Origin: a bacterium UBP10_UBA1149
GTDB lineage: Bacteria; Desulfobacterota; Binatia; UBA1149
NCBI GenBank assembly: GCA_002311335.1
Contig: DBZX01000088.1
Span: 378 to 9,699 of the forward strand
Reading direction: 5' to 3'
Length of the DNA: 9,322 bases
Position numbers and translations under genes: made by a program. The notes beneath the pieces were generated by a model. That model was not told the origin of the DNA, did not search any database, and worked only from the letters and a program-made list of their open reading frames with translations. Shown piece after piece: positions 1-6,195 of the stretch (position 1 is its first letter; the number at the start of each line of letters is the position of its first letter).

Positions 1-14
1 GGGGGGGGGGGGGG
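1..14. other. Poly-G run at contig end, probable artefact
   Basis: The window begins with 14 consecutive G and then normal mixed sequence. A pure G homopolymer exactly at the end of a sequence is typical of two-colour-chemistry sequencing or assembly-end artefacts. I infer it is not genomic, but a real G-tract cannot be excluded. Confidence 0.6.
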
Positions 15-169
15 CAGCAGGGACTCAGTGCCTATTAAACCGTGGTTTGCCCAGTCATTGCAAGGCCTTTTCTGCGTTCACCGCACTTCGGTGCCGCTTT
101 GCACAAGGGGCGCACAGGCGGGTGACCTGCAGCCTGCTCGCGCCCACCCCCCCGAACGGGGGCGCAGGG
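15..169. other. Non-coding stretch downstream of coxB
   Basis: No credible gene is seen between the poly-G end and the coxB stop codon. Just after the coxB stop there is a GC-rich inverted repeat, GCGCCC at 140-145 against GGGCGC at 160-165, with an alternative inner CCCCC/GGGGG pairing around a GAAC loop. It could slow or end cox transcription, but no T-tract follows it on the minus strand. A smaller GCAC-TTCG-GTGC hairpin lies at 83-94. Confidence 0.4.
34..63 (-). promoter_or_regulatory. Weak sigma70-like promoter candidate pointing off the contig
   Basis: On the minus strand TTGCAA (58-63) is followed after 18 bases by TTTAAT (34-39). Both hexamers differ from consensus by two positions. 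If real, it would start a new transcript reading leftwards out of the window, separate from the cox operon. One such match is expected by chance fairly often, so this is only a candidate. Confidence 0.2.
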
Positions 170-940
170 CTAGTAGTAGTCGTCCTCGAAGGAAGCCAGT
201 TCGGCCTGTTCTTTCATCCAGGCGGCAAAAGACTCGGCCGTGTCTATGGTCATGTAGCCCTTCATGCGGTAGTGGCCCAGGCCACAGAGCTGGGCACAGC
301 CCACCTCGAAGGAACCGGTCTCCGTGGCCTCAAACCACAAGGGCACCGTCATGCCCGGTATGGCGTCCTGCTTGACGCGCATCACGGGAAGGAAGAACGA
401 GTGGATGACGTCCTTGGAGCTCAGGTACAACAGCACCTTTTCGCCTACGGGAAAGTGGAACTGGTTGATGGTGGTGATGTCATCGGCAGCAGCCGGATCG
501 CTGCTGTCCAGGCCCAGCGGGTTGCCGCCGTCCACCAACTCGATGGCGGTGCGGCCGAACTTGCCGTCGGGTCCCGGGTAGTGAAAGTTCCAGGCAAACT
601 GTTCACCAACCGCACGCACGACCAGGCCCACCTCGTCTTCGGCGGGGACAGCCGCCTTCTGCTCGGCCCAGGTAGGGATGGCCAGGCCCACCAGCAGTAC
701 CACTTCTGCCACTGCAACGCCGACCTCCATGTAAGTGGACAGGTGGCTGGTCACGCCGGTAGGGTTGGCCTTGTGACCGGGCCTCGCACGGAACTTAACC
801 AGCGCAACCGCCAGGAAAACACTCCAGCCCACGAACAGCACCAGCATGAACCAGTGGACCAGGTTTATGATGAAATCGATCTGGTGCCCGTGCGTCGATA
901 CGTCCGGCGGCAACCACCACCCATAAATTACGTTTTCCAT
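170..940 (-). CDS. coxB: Cytochrome c oxidase subunit II (CuA subunit)
   Basis: A 256-aa protein that accepts electrons from cytochrome c at a binuclear CuA centre and passes them to subunit I. Two membrane helices are visible (about residues 22-48 and 73-92), followed by a periplasmic cupredoxin domain. The CuA ligands are present: His180, Cys215, Cys219, His223 and Met226, in the motif CAQLCGLGHYRM. The usual Glu of the CSExC motif, a Mg-site ligand, is Gln217. Glu72 at the start of helix 2 fits the conserved Glu near the K-channel mouth of other oxidases. No N-terminal signal peptide or lipobox and no fused cytochrome c domain are seen. The ATG has a GGAG seven bases upstream. It is the last gene of the operon; in many bacteria coxB comes first. 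Confidence 0.96.
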   Translation of the reverse strand: MENVIYGWWLPPDVSTHGHQIDFIINLVHWFMLVLFVGWSVFLAVALVKFRARPGHKANPTGVTSHLSTYMEVGVAVAEVVLLVGLAIPTWAEQKAAVPAEDEVGLVVRAVGEQFAWNFHYPGPDGKFGRTAIELVDGGNPLGLDSSDPAAADDITTINQFHFPVGEKVLLYLSSKDVIHSFFLPVMRVKQDAIPGMTVPLWFEATETGSFEVGCAQLCGLGHYRMKGYMTIDTAESFAAWMKEQAELASFEDDYY

Positions 941-958
941 GTCATTACTCCGCCCTAC

Positions 959-1228
959 TCAGAGCTCCACTCCCTGGTGATTCGCCGCGGCTATTCGCCG
1001 CGAGCGCGCCACCCAGTAAACAAACATCGAAGCGAAGGCGGCCAGCACCGAGCCGATCACCCCCATGAGAAAAAGAATCGCCGAGTTCATGCCCTGGGTC
1101 TGCGGCGACTCGGGGTCTCCGAAGCACACCGCGCAGGCCAGCGCCGGCAAGGCCGAGGCAAGCAGCAGCGTAGAGGCGCCCGGCAGGGCCCGCAGGACCC
1201 TTGCGGTCAAGGCTCGGCGCTGGTTCAC
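959..1228 (-). CDS. Small exported CxxC membrane protein of the cox operon
   Basis: An 89-aa protein starting at GTG 1228, whose first bases overlap the stop of the preceding gene (GTGA), a typical coupled junction. Residues 1-31 look like a signal peptide ending in ALPALA. The mature protein would begin at once with CAVC (Cys32, Cys35), then an acidic Gly/Pro stretch, one membrane helix (about 49-73) and a basic cytoplasmic end (ARSRR). CAVC is not followed by His, so it is not a heme c site; a disulfide or copper site is possible. The lipobox is poor (Leu at -2), so I favour signal peptidase I. It lies 18 bases before coxB. I recall similar short CAVCFGDP proteins beside cytochrome oxidase genes but know of no assigned function. 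A much longer upstream start would overlap the previous gene and is unlikely. Confidence 0.75.
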   Translation of the reverse strand: MNQRRALTARVLRALPGASTLLLASALPALACAVCFGDPESPQTQGMNSAILFLMGVIGSVLAAFASMFVYWVARSRRIAAANHQGVEL

Positions 1229-1431
1229 AGGTAGCTTATCCCCCGCAGCTTGCGCAGCACGTAGCGACCGTAAACAACCAGCAACGCGGCGAAGCCAAAA
1301 GACGCCACCGACTGCAACAACACCGCCACCTCGCCGGTGTCGCCGTAAACCGTCGCGCGGCCCCAGCCCAACCATGTAAAGAGCAGGATGGAAACCGACA
1401 CGAAAAAAACGTGGAAGGCCTTCAGTGACAC
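1225..1431 (-). CDS. Small two-helix membrane protein of the cox operon
   Basis: A 68-aa protein beginning MSLKAFHVFFV, with two predicted membrane helices (about 6-24 and 36-56) and a basic C-terminus (RYVLRKLRG). I chose the GTG at 1431, four bases after the coxD stop, because the alternative ATG at 1491 would overlap the His/Gly-rich tail of coxD by more than 50 bases and would add a low-complexity N-terminus. A G-rich stretch about ten bases upstream may serve as a weak ribosome site. The stop codon overlaps the start of the next gene. Position and topology suggest an accessory oxidase subunit or assembly factor; this is inference, and I cannot name a family. Confidence 0.75.
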   Translation of the reverse strand: MSLKAFHVFFVSVSILLFTWLGWGRATVYGDTGEVAVLLQSVASFGFAALLVVYGRYVLRKLRGISYL

Positions 1432-1435
1432 CGAG

Positions 1436-1837
1436 TCAGTGGCCCCCGCCGTGGTCGTCTTGGCTGCTGTCCCCGTGGCCGCCGGTCTCATGGCCGCCCG
1501 CGGCGCTACCAGTCTCCATGCTGCTCCACAAAGAACCGCTCTTCACCTGTCCCACGTGCCACCCGGTGGGTATCGACATGCACACGGCAAAAAAGGCCAC
1601 GGCCAGGGCGAGCACGGCGTAGATGATCTTCTTTTCGTCGATCAGGTGCATGAAAAACAGGGCCACCAGGCCGGCCTTGGTGGAGGCCACCAACAGCGCC
1701 ACGGCTATGGCCATGGGCGTAGACAGGTCGAGATAAGATATCGCCACGGTAATTACCGTAAGCGCGGCCAGGACCGCGAACACCACGACGTAGGTTTTTA
1801 CGTGGGCCTGTATGTCTTCGGCGTGTGCTGACATCAT
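1436..1837 (-). CDS. coxD: Cytochrome c oxidase subunit IV (prokaryotic type)
   Basis: A 133-aa protein with three membrane helices (about 16-36, 41-63 and 73-91) and the TKAGLVALFFMHL signature of the bacterial subunit IV (COX4_pro) family, a small non-catalytic subunit that stabilises the oxidase. It follows coxC by 20 bases. Two ATG codons are adjacent (1837 and 1834); AGGAG lies six bases before the second, which is better spacing and would give 132 aa. After helix 3 comes an unusual tail rich in His, Gly and Asp (about residues 108-133, five His), longer than the compact family core and possibly metal-binding. Confidence 0.9.
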   Translation of the reverse strand: MMSAHAEDIQAHVKTYVVVFAVLAALTVITVAISYLDLSTPMAIAVALLVASTKAGLVALFFMHLIDEKKIIYAVLALAVAFFAVCMSIPTGWHVGQVKSGSLWSSMETGSAAGGHETGGHGDSSQDDHGGGH

Positions 1838-1857
1838 CGTCTCCTGAAAATTATCGT

Positions 1858-2448
1858 CTATAGCAGGTACAGTACGGGAAAGAGGAAGATCCAGACGAGG
1901 TCAACAAAGTGCCAGTAGAGGCCGGCTGCCTCTACACGGCCGGTAAATTGCTCGGGGTCGGTCTTCCACATGCGCGCGCCGGGTCCCAGCAGGTAACCGT
2001 TGACCACTATGCCACCGATTATGTGGATGGCGTGCAGGCCGGTGATCGTAAAGTAGATCGCCAGGAAAGTACTGGTGGCCGGCGAAAGCCCGTGGTCAAA
2101 CTTGGCCGTGTACTCAAAGTACTTGACGATCAGGAAGATGAAGGCGCACACGATGGTGATGCCCATGTAGACCCGGTACTTGGCGAAGTCGTTCAACTTG
2201 AGTGACAACCACGACATGACCACCGTCACCGACGACGCAATGAGCACCAGGGTGTTGAAGGTCGCCATGGGGACGTTGAGTATCGTGGAGCCCTGCGGCC
2301 ATTCGACCGCAGCTACGCGCAGCAGGATGTACGACGAGAACAGGGCGCCGAAGAGCATGACCTCCGATGCCAGGAACAGCCACAAGCCCAACTTGGCGTT
2401 GGCTACTCCCGTTTCCGGGTGGACTTCGACGACGTGAGGAATTTCCAT
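1858..2448 (-). CDS. coxC: Cytochrome c oxidase subunit III
   Basis: A 196-aa integral membrane protein of the heme-copper oxidase subunit III family. Its length and five-helix pattern match the short bacterial form that lacks the first two helices of the mitochondrial type. Family hallmarks are LGLWLFLASEVMLF near the N-terminus (about 20-33), GLHAIHIIGG (137-146) and YWHFVDLVWIFLFPVLYL at the C-terminus. It carries no redox centre and stabilises the complex and its D-channel proton uptake. AGGAG sits upstream of the ATG at good spacing, and coxA ends 19 bases before it, so the two are co-transcribed. Confidence 0.95.
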   Translation of the reverse strand: MEIPHVVEVHPETGVANAKLGLWLFLASEVMLFGALFSSYILLRVAAVEWPQGSTILNVPMATFNTLVLIASSVTVVMSWLSLKLNDFAKYRVYMGITIVCAFIFLIVKYFEYTAKFDHGLSPATSTFLAIYFTITGLHAIHIIGGIVVNGYLLGPGARMWKTDPEQFTGRVEAAGLYWHFVDLVWIFLFPVLYLL

Positions 2449-2467
2449 CGGTTATCTCCTGCCTCGC

Positions 2468-4246
2468 TCAGGGCTGGCCGGGGGCGGTGCCCCCGCCGGC
2501 TACATTACCGTCGGCTATATTCTCGTCGGCGATGTTCTGCGGCGTGAAGTCGGCGTCTACGCCGGGCTGGCTGTACTCGTAGGGCCCGCGATAAACGGTA
2601 GGCGTGACGAGAAAGTTGCCGTGCGGCGGTGGCGTGGGCGTGGCCCACTCAAGCGTGGTGGACTGCCACGGGTTGTCGTCCTCGACCTTCGGTCCCGCAA
2701 AGATACTGCGGAAGAAGTTCACGATGAAGAAAAGCTGCGCCAGTCCCAGCAGCCACGCACTCACCGACGATATGATGGTGAGGTCCTGCACCGCCGCGCC
2801 GTGGGCGTAGAAGGTCTGGTCGTACAACCTGCGAGACACCCCGGCCATGCCCTGAAAGAACATGGGCATGAAGACGCCGTTGATAAACACCAGCGACGTC
2901 CAGAAGTGCAGCTTGCCCAGGGTCTGGTTCATATGCCGGCCGGTGATCTTTGGAAACCAATGATACACGCCGGCAAACAGGGCAAAGATCGTCCCCGGCG
3001 CCACCACGTAGTGAAAGTGGCCGATCACGTAGTAAGTGTCGTGCAGGTGGATATCAGGCGTTGCCAGTCCCAGCGGCAGGCCGGTGAGCCCGCCTATGCC
3101 GAACATGGGCAGAAAGGCCAGCGCGAACAGCATGGGCACCGTAAAGCGTATGGCCCCACCCCACAGCGAAATAATAAGCGCCGTGAGGATGACCACCGAC
3201 GGGATCGAAATGATCATGGTCGTGGTCTGGAAGAAGTTGCTCATCGTCGTGCCCATACCGGTCATGTACATGTGGTGAGCCCACACGATGAAAGACATGA
3301 AGCCCAGGAAGATCAGCGAGTACACCAGCGAGCGGTAGCCCCACAAGGGCTTGCGCGTGTTGGTAGCGATAACCTCGGCCACTATGCCCAGGGCCGGCAG
3401 GATGAGTACGTAGACCTCGGGGTGAGCCAGGAACCAGAACAGGTGCTGCCACAGCAGTGGGCTGCCGCCGCCGCTTACGGCCAGCGCTTCGCCACCCACC
3501 ACCAGCCCCGAGGGCAGGAAGAAACTCGAGCCGAACACCCTGTCCATGAACTGCAGGGTGCTCGCGGCCTGCAGGGCCGGAAAGGCCAGCAGAAGCAGAA
3601 AGGAGGTAACCAGCTGCGCCCACACGAAGATCGGCAGGCGGAACATCGTCATGCCGGGCGCCCGAAGGTGCAGTATGGTGACGATGAAGTTGACCGAGCC
3701 CAGCAACGAGGACGCGATCAGAAAGAGCATGCCCACGAGCCACCAGGTCTGGCCCTCGGAGGCGACGATGGACAGCGGCGGGTACGAGGTCCAGCCCGAC
3801 TGGGCCGCACCACCGGGAACGAAAAAGCTGCACAGCATAACTACGCCGCCCAGGAAGTAGACCCAGTAGCTGACCATGTTCAGCTTGGGAAACGCCATAT
3901 CGGGCGCGCCGATCTGAAGCGGCATGACGTAGTTGCCAAAGGCACCTACCGCCATCGGCACCACGCCCAGGAACACCATTATGGTTCCGTGCATGGCGCC
4001 CAGCTGGTTGTAAAACTCCGGAAGCATGATGCCACCCGGCGCGGTGCTGTCGCTGAAAAGCGAACCGATCAGCGGGATCGGCTGGCCGGGATAGGCCAGT
4101 TGCCACCTCATCAGCATCATCAGGCAGAACCCGAAAAACAGGAAAAACAGCGCCGTAACGCCGTACTGTATGCCGATGACCTTGTGGTCGGTCGAAAAGA
4201 CGTACTTTCGTATCCAGCTCAATTCTTGGTGATGTTCATCAGACAT
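2468..4246 (-). CDS. coxA: Cytochrome c oxidase subunit I (aa3-type, catalytic)
   Basis: The 592-aa catalytic subunit, which reduces O2 to water at the heme a3-CuB site and pumps protons. I start it at ATG 4246 (MSDEHHQELSW), with GGAG upstream and the conserved STDHKVIGIQY shortly after; an upstream in-frame ATG at 4336 would add an unconserved leader. Ligands: His86 and His412 for heme a; His410 for heme a3; His275, His324 and His325 for CuB, with the cross-linking Tyr279 in HPEVY. D-channel residues Asn105, Asp116, Asn123 and Glu277 are present, which makes it A-type. The K-channel lysine position (after AVP/SIP in helix 8) is Ile353. Mg-site His402 and Asp403 are kept. The C-terminal tail carries three five-residue repeats (571-585). 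First gene of the six-gene cox operon. Confidence 0.97.
   Translation of the reverse strand: MSDEHHQELSWIRKYVFSTDHKVIGIQYGVTALFFLFFGFCLMMLMRWQLAYPGQPIPLIGSLFSDSTAPGGIMLPEFYNQLGAMHGTIMVFLGVVPMAVGAFGNYVMPLQIGAPDMAFPKLNMVSYWVYFLGGVVMLCSFFVPGGAAQSGWTSYPPLSIVASEGQTWWLVGMLFLIASSLLGSVNFIVTILHLRAPGMTMFRLPIFVWAQLVTSFLLLLAFPALQAASTLQFMDRVFGSSFFLPSGLVVGGEALAVSGGGSPLLWQHLFWFLAHPEVYVLILPALGIVAEVIATNTRKPLWGYRSLVYSLIFLGFMSFIVWAHHMYMTGMGTTMSNFFQTTTMIISIPSVVILTALIISLWGGAIRFTVPMLFALAFLPMFGIGGLTGLPLGLATPDIHLHDTYYVIGHFHYVVAPGTIFALFAGVYHWFPKITGRHMNQTLGKLHFWTSLVFINGVFMPMFFQGMAGVSRRLYDQTFYAHGAAVQDLTIISSVSAWLLGLAQLFFIVNFFRSIFAGPKVEDDNPWQSTTLEWATPTPPPHGNFLVTPTVYRGPYEYSQPGVDADFTPQNIADENIADGNVAGGGTAPGQP
2492..2536 (-). 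repeat. Three 15-base tandem repeats in the coxA 3' end
   Basis: Within coxA the minus strand reads three diverged 15-base units encoding NIADE, NIADG and NVAGG (residues 571-585). They lie in the hydrophilic C-terminal tail after the conserved oxidase core, where length variation is tolerated. This is probably a slipped-strand expansion without effect on catalysis. Confidence 0.6.
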
Positions 4247-4369
4247 GAGTCGCGGCTCCGCCGTGGCAAACTGGTCAGTTGTCTGTAAATGGGCACCCTT
4301 GGAAGCCCGCCGGCACAACACGCGCCCACGAAACATTTTCCCTTTTCAGGTGCCCGGAAAGAGGTCCGA

Positions 4370-4388
4370 TCCGTATCCTTGTTACGGA
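4370..4388. promoter_or_regulatory. Inverted repeat over the cox -10 element, possible operator
   Basis: TCCGTA (4370-4375) and TACGGA (4383-4388) form a perfect 6-base inverted repeat with a 7-base spacer. The repeat contains the proposed -10 hexamer and reaches the expected transcription start, the usual place for a repressor site. The regulator is unknown, and chance cannot be excluded for arms this short. Confidence 0.35.
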
Positions 4389-4407
4389 AAAGGGGGCCGC
4401 TTGTCAA
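4379..4407 (-). promoter_or_regulatory. Promoter of the cox operon (sigma70-type)
   Basis: On the minus strand a perfect -35 TTGACA (4402-4407) is followed after 17 bases by TAACAA (4379-4384). It lies in the 200-base gap before coxA and would leave a 5' leader of about 125 bases. It is the best promoter match I see in the window and supports the cox genes being transcribed separately from the DUF3108 gene on the same strand. Confidence 0.55.
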
Positions 4408-4448
4408 CAGTGGAGGCAAGCATGAGTGATGTTTGAGATAAGCAGACG

Positions 4449-5435
4449 TTAATCTAAAGCTCTTGTCGCCGGCTTTGCCATCAGCTCTTCGGCGCCCGCA
4501 GTCCGCTCCAACTCCCGGGCTGGTACCACCGCGTCCAGATCGACTTCTATGGCCCCCACGAAGGTCTTGCTTCTCGCGGCGAGCAGGCGGCGAGGCTTGT
4601 CACGCGACACCCACAGTATGGTTTCACGGTGTTTACCGTCCTTTTCGGGGTCGGTGAGCTCGTGGGTATGCACCGACAGCCTCCAGGCCGGCACCGATGC
4701 GCCAGCAGCCAGCTGCTCTTCCTTTGCGTCCACGTTGACGGTCACCAGGTAGCGGCTGGTTCCAGTAAAGGTGTCCACGTAGAACTCGTCGCCCAGCACG
4801 TAGTCGAGGTTGAGTATCAGGAACACCGTGGAGAGAATGTCGAAGGTGTTGCCCCCCGCAAAGCGGTATTCCCTGGTCTTGTCGTTCTTGCGACGGATGG
4901 AGTGCACGTTGCGGTCGGCGTCAAAGCGGATATGCGTAAACTTGTCTTTGCGCCTTTCGGTTTCGTCGATGATGAACTCGCGCGGGGAGAAAGGGCGCAC
5001 CGCCACCACGCCGCGAGCGTCGAGGCGGTACTTCCACAACAGGTCGACCACGCTGTTGGTCGTACCGAGCACGTGGACGGTCAAGAGCTTGCCGCTATCG
5101 CCGCCATCAGTGTCGCCATCTTCGGCCGGCTGGCCGCCCGCCTCGATAGAAAGCGTGCCCACCGGGATACCCGACCAGCTGAAGTGGTAATCCCAGCGCT
5201 CATCGGGCCACTCCACGTCGGCGGGCAACTGGTAAACCGGCGTGCTTACCTGCACCTCGCCGGGCTCGATGGCCGCGGCCGCAGCCCCGTGAGGGGCAAG
5301 GCAGAGCAGTGCCAGGCTGGCCAGGCTTGAGCACAAACCCAGCCGCACCCGCAGTGCCCCGCGGACTGCCCGGTGGGCACCCCGGCTTGCACTTACCCGG
5401 TAGTCGCGACAGTTTTCCTGTTGGTAAGTCGGCAT
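4449..5435 (-). CDS. DUF3108 domain-containing exported protein
   Basis: A 328-aa protein from ATG 5435; a later GTG at 5348 would give 299 aa. Either form has a hydrophobic export signal (about residues 32-55 of the long form, ending in a run of Ala) and then a soluble, beta-rich periplasmic body. The features I associate with DUF3108 are the YHFSWSGIPVGTLSIE start of the domain, the VVDLLWKYRLDARG segment, an FSPREF motif and a final PRRLLAARSKTFVGAIEVDL stretch. The function of this family is not established. A short acidic Gly/Asp insertion (about 104-115) looks variable. Neither start has a clear ribosome site. The ATG overlaps the ATG of the divergent HEAT gene, and an inverted repeat lies between the two candidate starts, which slightly favours the GTG. 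It is followed by 200 bases and then the cox operon. Confidence 0.8.
   Translation of the reverse strand: MPTYQQENCRDYRVSASRGAHRAVRGALRVRLGLCSSLASLALLCLAPHGAAAAAIEPGEVQVSTPVYQLPADVEWPDERWDYHFSWSGIPVGTLSIEAGGQPAEDGDTDGGDSGKLLTVHVLGTTNSVVDLLWKYRLDARGVVAVRPFSPREFIIDETERRKDKFTHIRFDADRNVHSIRRKNDKTREYRFAGGNTFDILSTVFLILNLDYVLGDEFYVDTFTGTSRYLVTVNVDAKEEQLAAGASVPAWRLSVHTHELTDPEKDGKHRETILWVSRDKPRRLLAARSKTFVGAIEVDLDAVVPARELERTAGAEELMAKPATRALD
5391..5429. promoter_or_regulatory. Nested inverted repeat between divergent genes
   Basis: ACTTACC (5391-5397) is the exact reverse complement of GGTAAGT (5423-5429). Inside the 25-base spacer a second small pair, ACAG (5409-5412) and CTGT (5418-5421), can form a hairpin. 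It lies directly before the HEAT gene start and, if the DUF3108 gene starts at GTG 5348, in the shared divergent control region. It may be an operator; this is inference from position only. Confidence 0.35.
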
Positions 5436-6153
5436 GAAAGAGTCCAGAACCAGCTTAGTGATCCCGCCGGGCATGATCGTCCTTGCCATGATCCTCCTTG
5501 CTGTGATCATAACACTGCCCGCCGTACCGGGCCTCATGGTAGAGCAGGCCGAGGCCCAATCATACGCGCACCGCGTGAGAGATCGATACAACCGCATCAG
5601 CCGTGGTGCCAACGCCGCCGAGTGGGCCAAGCGGCTTTCCGATGAAGACGTGGCCATAAGGCTGGAGGCCGTCGAGTCGCTGGGCCAGGGCGACATGGAA
5701 GAAAGCATCGGCCCCCTGCTCGACGCCTTGGCCGACGCCGACCAGCGCGTGCGCGTGAAGGCCATCAACTATCTTGGAGCGCGGCGCCAGCAGGCGGCTG
5801 TTCCCGTGCTGGTGCAGAAGCTGTTCCTGTCTGAAGTCGACGCCGACGAGCGCACCCAGGTGCTCATAGCCCTTGGCCGCATAGGCGACCCCAGGGCGAG
5901 CAAACAGCTGCTCAATTGTGCCATGGCCGCCACCTCCGACACCGTCAGGGCAGCCGCCCTCTACGCGCTGGGTGAATCGGGCACCCCTGAAGTGACCCAA
6001 GCGCTGAGCAGGTTTTCGGAGACCAGCAGTGACCAGCAGGTGAAACAACTTGCCGGTGATGCTATTAAGAAGATCGAGGCGCGCGCCGCCGTTGTTCCCA
6101 ACCGTCAGCCAACGCTGCTGGAGCTTGAGCGACGAATGGCACCGCCGCGGTAA
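5434..6153 (+). CDS. Exported HEAT-repeat protein
   Basis: A 239-aa protein with an N-terminal signal sequence (hydrophobic core about 14-33, likely cleavage after VEQAEA near residue 41) and then alpha-helical HEAT repeats from about residue 60 to 215. Repeat signatures are visible: VAIRLEAVESLG, QRVRVKAINYLG, ERTQVLIALGRIGDP and DTVRAAALYALGESG. Such repeats make a curved solenoid for protein-protein binding and have no catalytic site, so the partner cannot be read from sequence. The start is uncertain: ATG 5434 lacks a clear ribosome site, and the ATG at 5473 would still keep a signal peptide. It is divergent from the DUF3108 gene and upstream of tRNA-Leu. Confidence 0.8.
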   Translation: MKESRTSLVIPPGMIVLAMILLAVIITLPAVPGLMVEQAEAQSYAHRVRDRYNRISRGANAAEWAKRLSDEDVAIRLEAVESLGQGDMEESIGPLLDALADADQRVRVKAINYLGARRQQAAVPVLVQKLFLSEVDADERTQVLIALGRIGDPRASKQLLNCAMAATSDTVRAAALYALGESGTPEVTQALSRFSETSSDQQVKQLAGDAIKKIEARAAVVPNRQPTLLELERRMAPPR

Positions 6154-6195
6154 GTTCCGCGAAGGCGGAGCCGCCGTGTGGCGTTTGTGAACCAC

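Larger units (their letters stand above)
4247..4448. other. Intergenic region between the DUF3108 gene and coxA
   Basis: About 200 bases with no credible gene on either strand. It holds the proposed cox promoter and inverted repeat near its DUF3108 end and then the untranslated leader of coxA. I see no clear terminator with a T-tract for the DUF3108 gene. Confidence 0.5.

Noticed and set aside
32..35. CAVC in the small cox-operon protein read as heme c or lipobox (residue numbers)
   Set aside because: No His follows the second Cys, so it is not a heme c site. The residues before Cys32 (A-L-A) fit signal peptidase I better than a lipobox.
140..165. GC hairpin after coxB as a rho-independent terminator
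   Set aside because: The stem is short or bulged and no T-tract follows on the minus strand. It is kept only as a note on the flanking region.
47..1234. Long plus-strand open frame of 395 codons over coxB and the small genes
   Set aside because: It is antisense to well-supported genes, its translation is low-complexity and rich in Arg, His and Gln with no recognisable domain, and such shadows are common in GC-rich DNA.
959..1375. Longer version (138 codons) of the small CxxC gene
   Set aside because: The extra N-terminus overlaps the previous gene almost completely and is Arg/Gly-rich noise. The GTG at 1228 gives a clean signal peptide and a GTGA junction.
2621..4288. Plus-strand open frame of 555 codons antisense to coxA
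   Set aside because: It mirrors coxA codon bias, and its His/Arg/Gln-rich translation has no membrane segment or domain. It is a shadow of the oxidase gene.
4629..5330. Plus-strand open frame of 233 codons opposite the DUF3108 gene
   Set aside because: It is antisense to a recognisable domain protein and its translation matches nothing I know.
6165..6177. GGCG-GAGC-CGCC hairpin between the HEAT gene and tRNA-Leu as a terminator
   Set aside because: The stem is four base pairs with no following T-run, which is common by chance at this base composition.
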